Shown: positions 5,782 through 6,089 of the stretch, piece after piece
Layout of the letters: the number at the start of each line of letters is the position of its first letter
Numbering within the stretch: position 1 is the stretch's first letter
Source: Bacillota bacterium
Lineage (GTDB): Bacteria > Bacillota > Clostridia > Oscillospirales > Ruminococcaceae
Length of the DNA: 6,089 bases
NCBI GenBank assembly: GCA_023456995.1
Contig: JAEWNU010000304.1
Coordinates: forward strand, 1-6,089
Direction: 5' to 3'
Notes under the pieces: model-generated
What the model was told of the DNA's origin: nothing
What the model saw: the letters and a program-made list of their open reading frames with translations, nothing else
Database searches by the model: none
Position numbers and translations under genes: made by a program

Positions 5782-5858
5782 TGGTACGCCCGACAGAATT
5801 CGAATCTGCGACCTTTGGAGTCGGAGTCCAACGCTCTATCCAGCTGAGCTACGGGCGC
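5782..5858 (-). tRNA. tRNA-Arg (anticodon CCG)
   Basis: The 77 bases fold as a complete cloverleaf with encoded CCA. The acceptor arms are GCGCCCG and CGGGCGT, and the discriminator base is A. The D arm is GCTC/GAGC, the anticodon stem TTGGA/TCCAA, and the loop CTCCGAC, so the anticodon is CCG, reading the arginine codon CGG. The T arm is GCAGA/TCTGT with loop TTCGAAT. Two wobble pairs are visible: G1-U72 at the top of the acceptor and G-U at the base of the T stem. The gene has its own promoter and terminator and converges on the M56/M23 gene. Confidence 0.96.
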
Positions 5859-5895
5859 GTACTAATGATATAAGCGCGTTTATATACCGACAAAT

Positions 5896-5924
5896 ATTAT
5901 AACAAAGCCCACATAAAATATCAA
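5896..5924 (-). promoter_or_regulatory. Promoter of tRNA-Arg
   Basis: On the minus strand TTGATA (5919-5924; one mismatch) and a perfect TATAAT (5896-5901) are separated by 17 bases. The start site would fall near 5889, leaving a leader of about 30 bases to be trimmed before the tRNA 5' end. Position, spacing and strand all agree. Confidence 0.8.
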
Positions 5925-5970
5925 CCATAAGGCAACAATAATAATTGCAAAATTAAATTCTAAAAAAGTG

Positions 5971-5999
5971 TTGACATCTTTGGCGTGGCATGATATTAT
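5971..5999 (+). promoter_or_regulatory. Strong rightward promoter P1, probably of an rRNA operon beyond the window
   Basis: A perfect TTGACA (5971-5976) preceded by an A-rich stretch is followed after 17 bases by TATTAT (5994-5999; one mismatch), with TG one base before it, giving an extended -10. No coding region follows in the remaining 90 bases, which fits an untranslated RNA leader. Tandem arrangement with the next promoter suggests a stable RNA operon. Confidence 0.75.
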
Positions 6000-6064
6000 A
6001 GCAAAGCTGTCTGCGAGAGACACAAACGAAACTCGCTGAAAGCCACAAAAAAGAAAGATTGTTG

Positions 6065-6089
6065 TTGACAAAGTTTCTTGATTGTGATA
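6065..6089 (+). promoter_or_regulatory. Second tandem rightward promoter P2, cut by the window edge
   Basis: A perfect TTGACA (6065-6070) is followed 17 bases later by TA at the last two bases, preceded by TGA, which would be the beginning of an extended -10. It lies 94 bases downstream of the P1 -35 hexamer. Only the first two -10 bases are visible, so the call depends on the next few bases. Confidence 0.5.

Noticed and set aside
5529..5873. 114-residue plus-strand open frame
   Set aside because: It overlaps the conserved end of the M23 domain in another frame and then runs through the terminator hairpin and the tRNA gene.
1..6089. CRISPR array, insertion sequence, phage or attachment site
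   Set aside because: No regularly spaced repeats, transposase, terminal inverted repeats or integrase were found; the tRNA gene is intact with no duplicated 3' end in the window.

Overview
The window looks like chromosomal DNA from an anaerobic, low-to-medium GC Firmicute, most likely a clostridial (Oscillospiraceae-like) bacterium. The pointers are a ferredoxin-fused electron transfer flavoprotein, strong AGGAGG ribosome binding sites, a BlaI/BlaR1-type pair and TTGACA/TATAAT-type promoters. The taxonomic placement is inference; no marker gene lies inside the window.

Layout, left to right. (1) Positions 1-1995, minus strand: a two-gene operon etfB-etfA with ATGA overlap. It encodes an electron transfer flavoprotein whose alpha subunit carries an N-terminal ferredoxin domain with eight cysteines. 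This is the type found in electron-bifurcating complexes. etfA runs off the left edge, so its dehydrogenase partner is not visible. (2) Positions 1996-2406: a divergent intergenic region with a probable etfB promoter, a phased direct repeat just upstream of it, and a probable promoter for the next gene. (3) Positions 2407-3472, plus strand: an Lrp/AsnC-family regulator followed after 13 bases by a LysE/RhtB-family exporter, a likely amino-acid-sensing export pair. (4) Positions 3473-3653: a promoter and a symmetric array of AACAA/TTGTT half-sites. (5) Positions 3654-5683, plus strand: a BlaI/MecI-family repressor overlapping (ATGA) a 551-residue membrane protein. That protein has the M56 (BlaR1/MecR1) zinc protease domain but carries an extracytoplasmic M23 (LytM-type) murein endopeptidase domain where BlaR1 has its penicillin-binding sensor. 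(6) Positions 5690-5924, minus strand: a tRNA-Arg(CCG) gene with its own promoter and terminator, converging on the M56/M23 gene. (7) Positions 5971-6089, plus strand: two tandem strong promoters of the kind seen in front of clostridial rRNA operons, so a 16S gene may start just outside the window.

The most interesting item is the BlaI + M56-M23 module. A sensor protease and a cell-wall hydrolase are in one chain under a BlaI-type repressor, with no beta-lactamase or PBP2a gene beside it. Inside the gene, a strong Shine-Dalgarno, an in-frame ATG and a lipobox-like LIGC sequence raise the possibility that the M23 half is also made or released separately as a lipoprotein. The architecture itself has, to my recollection, been named in automatic annotation (M23/M56 metallopeptidase), but I know of no functional work on it.
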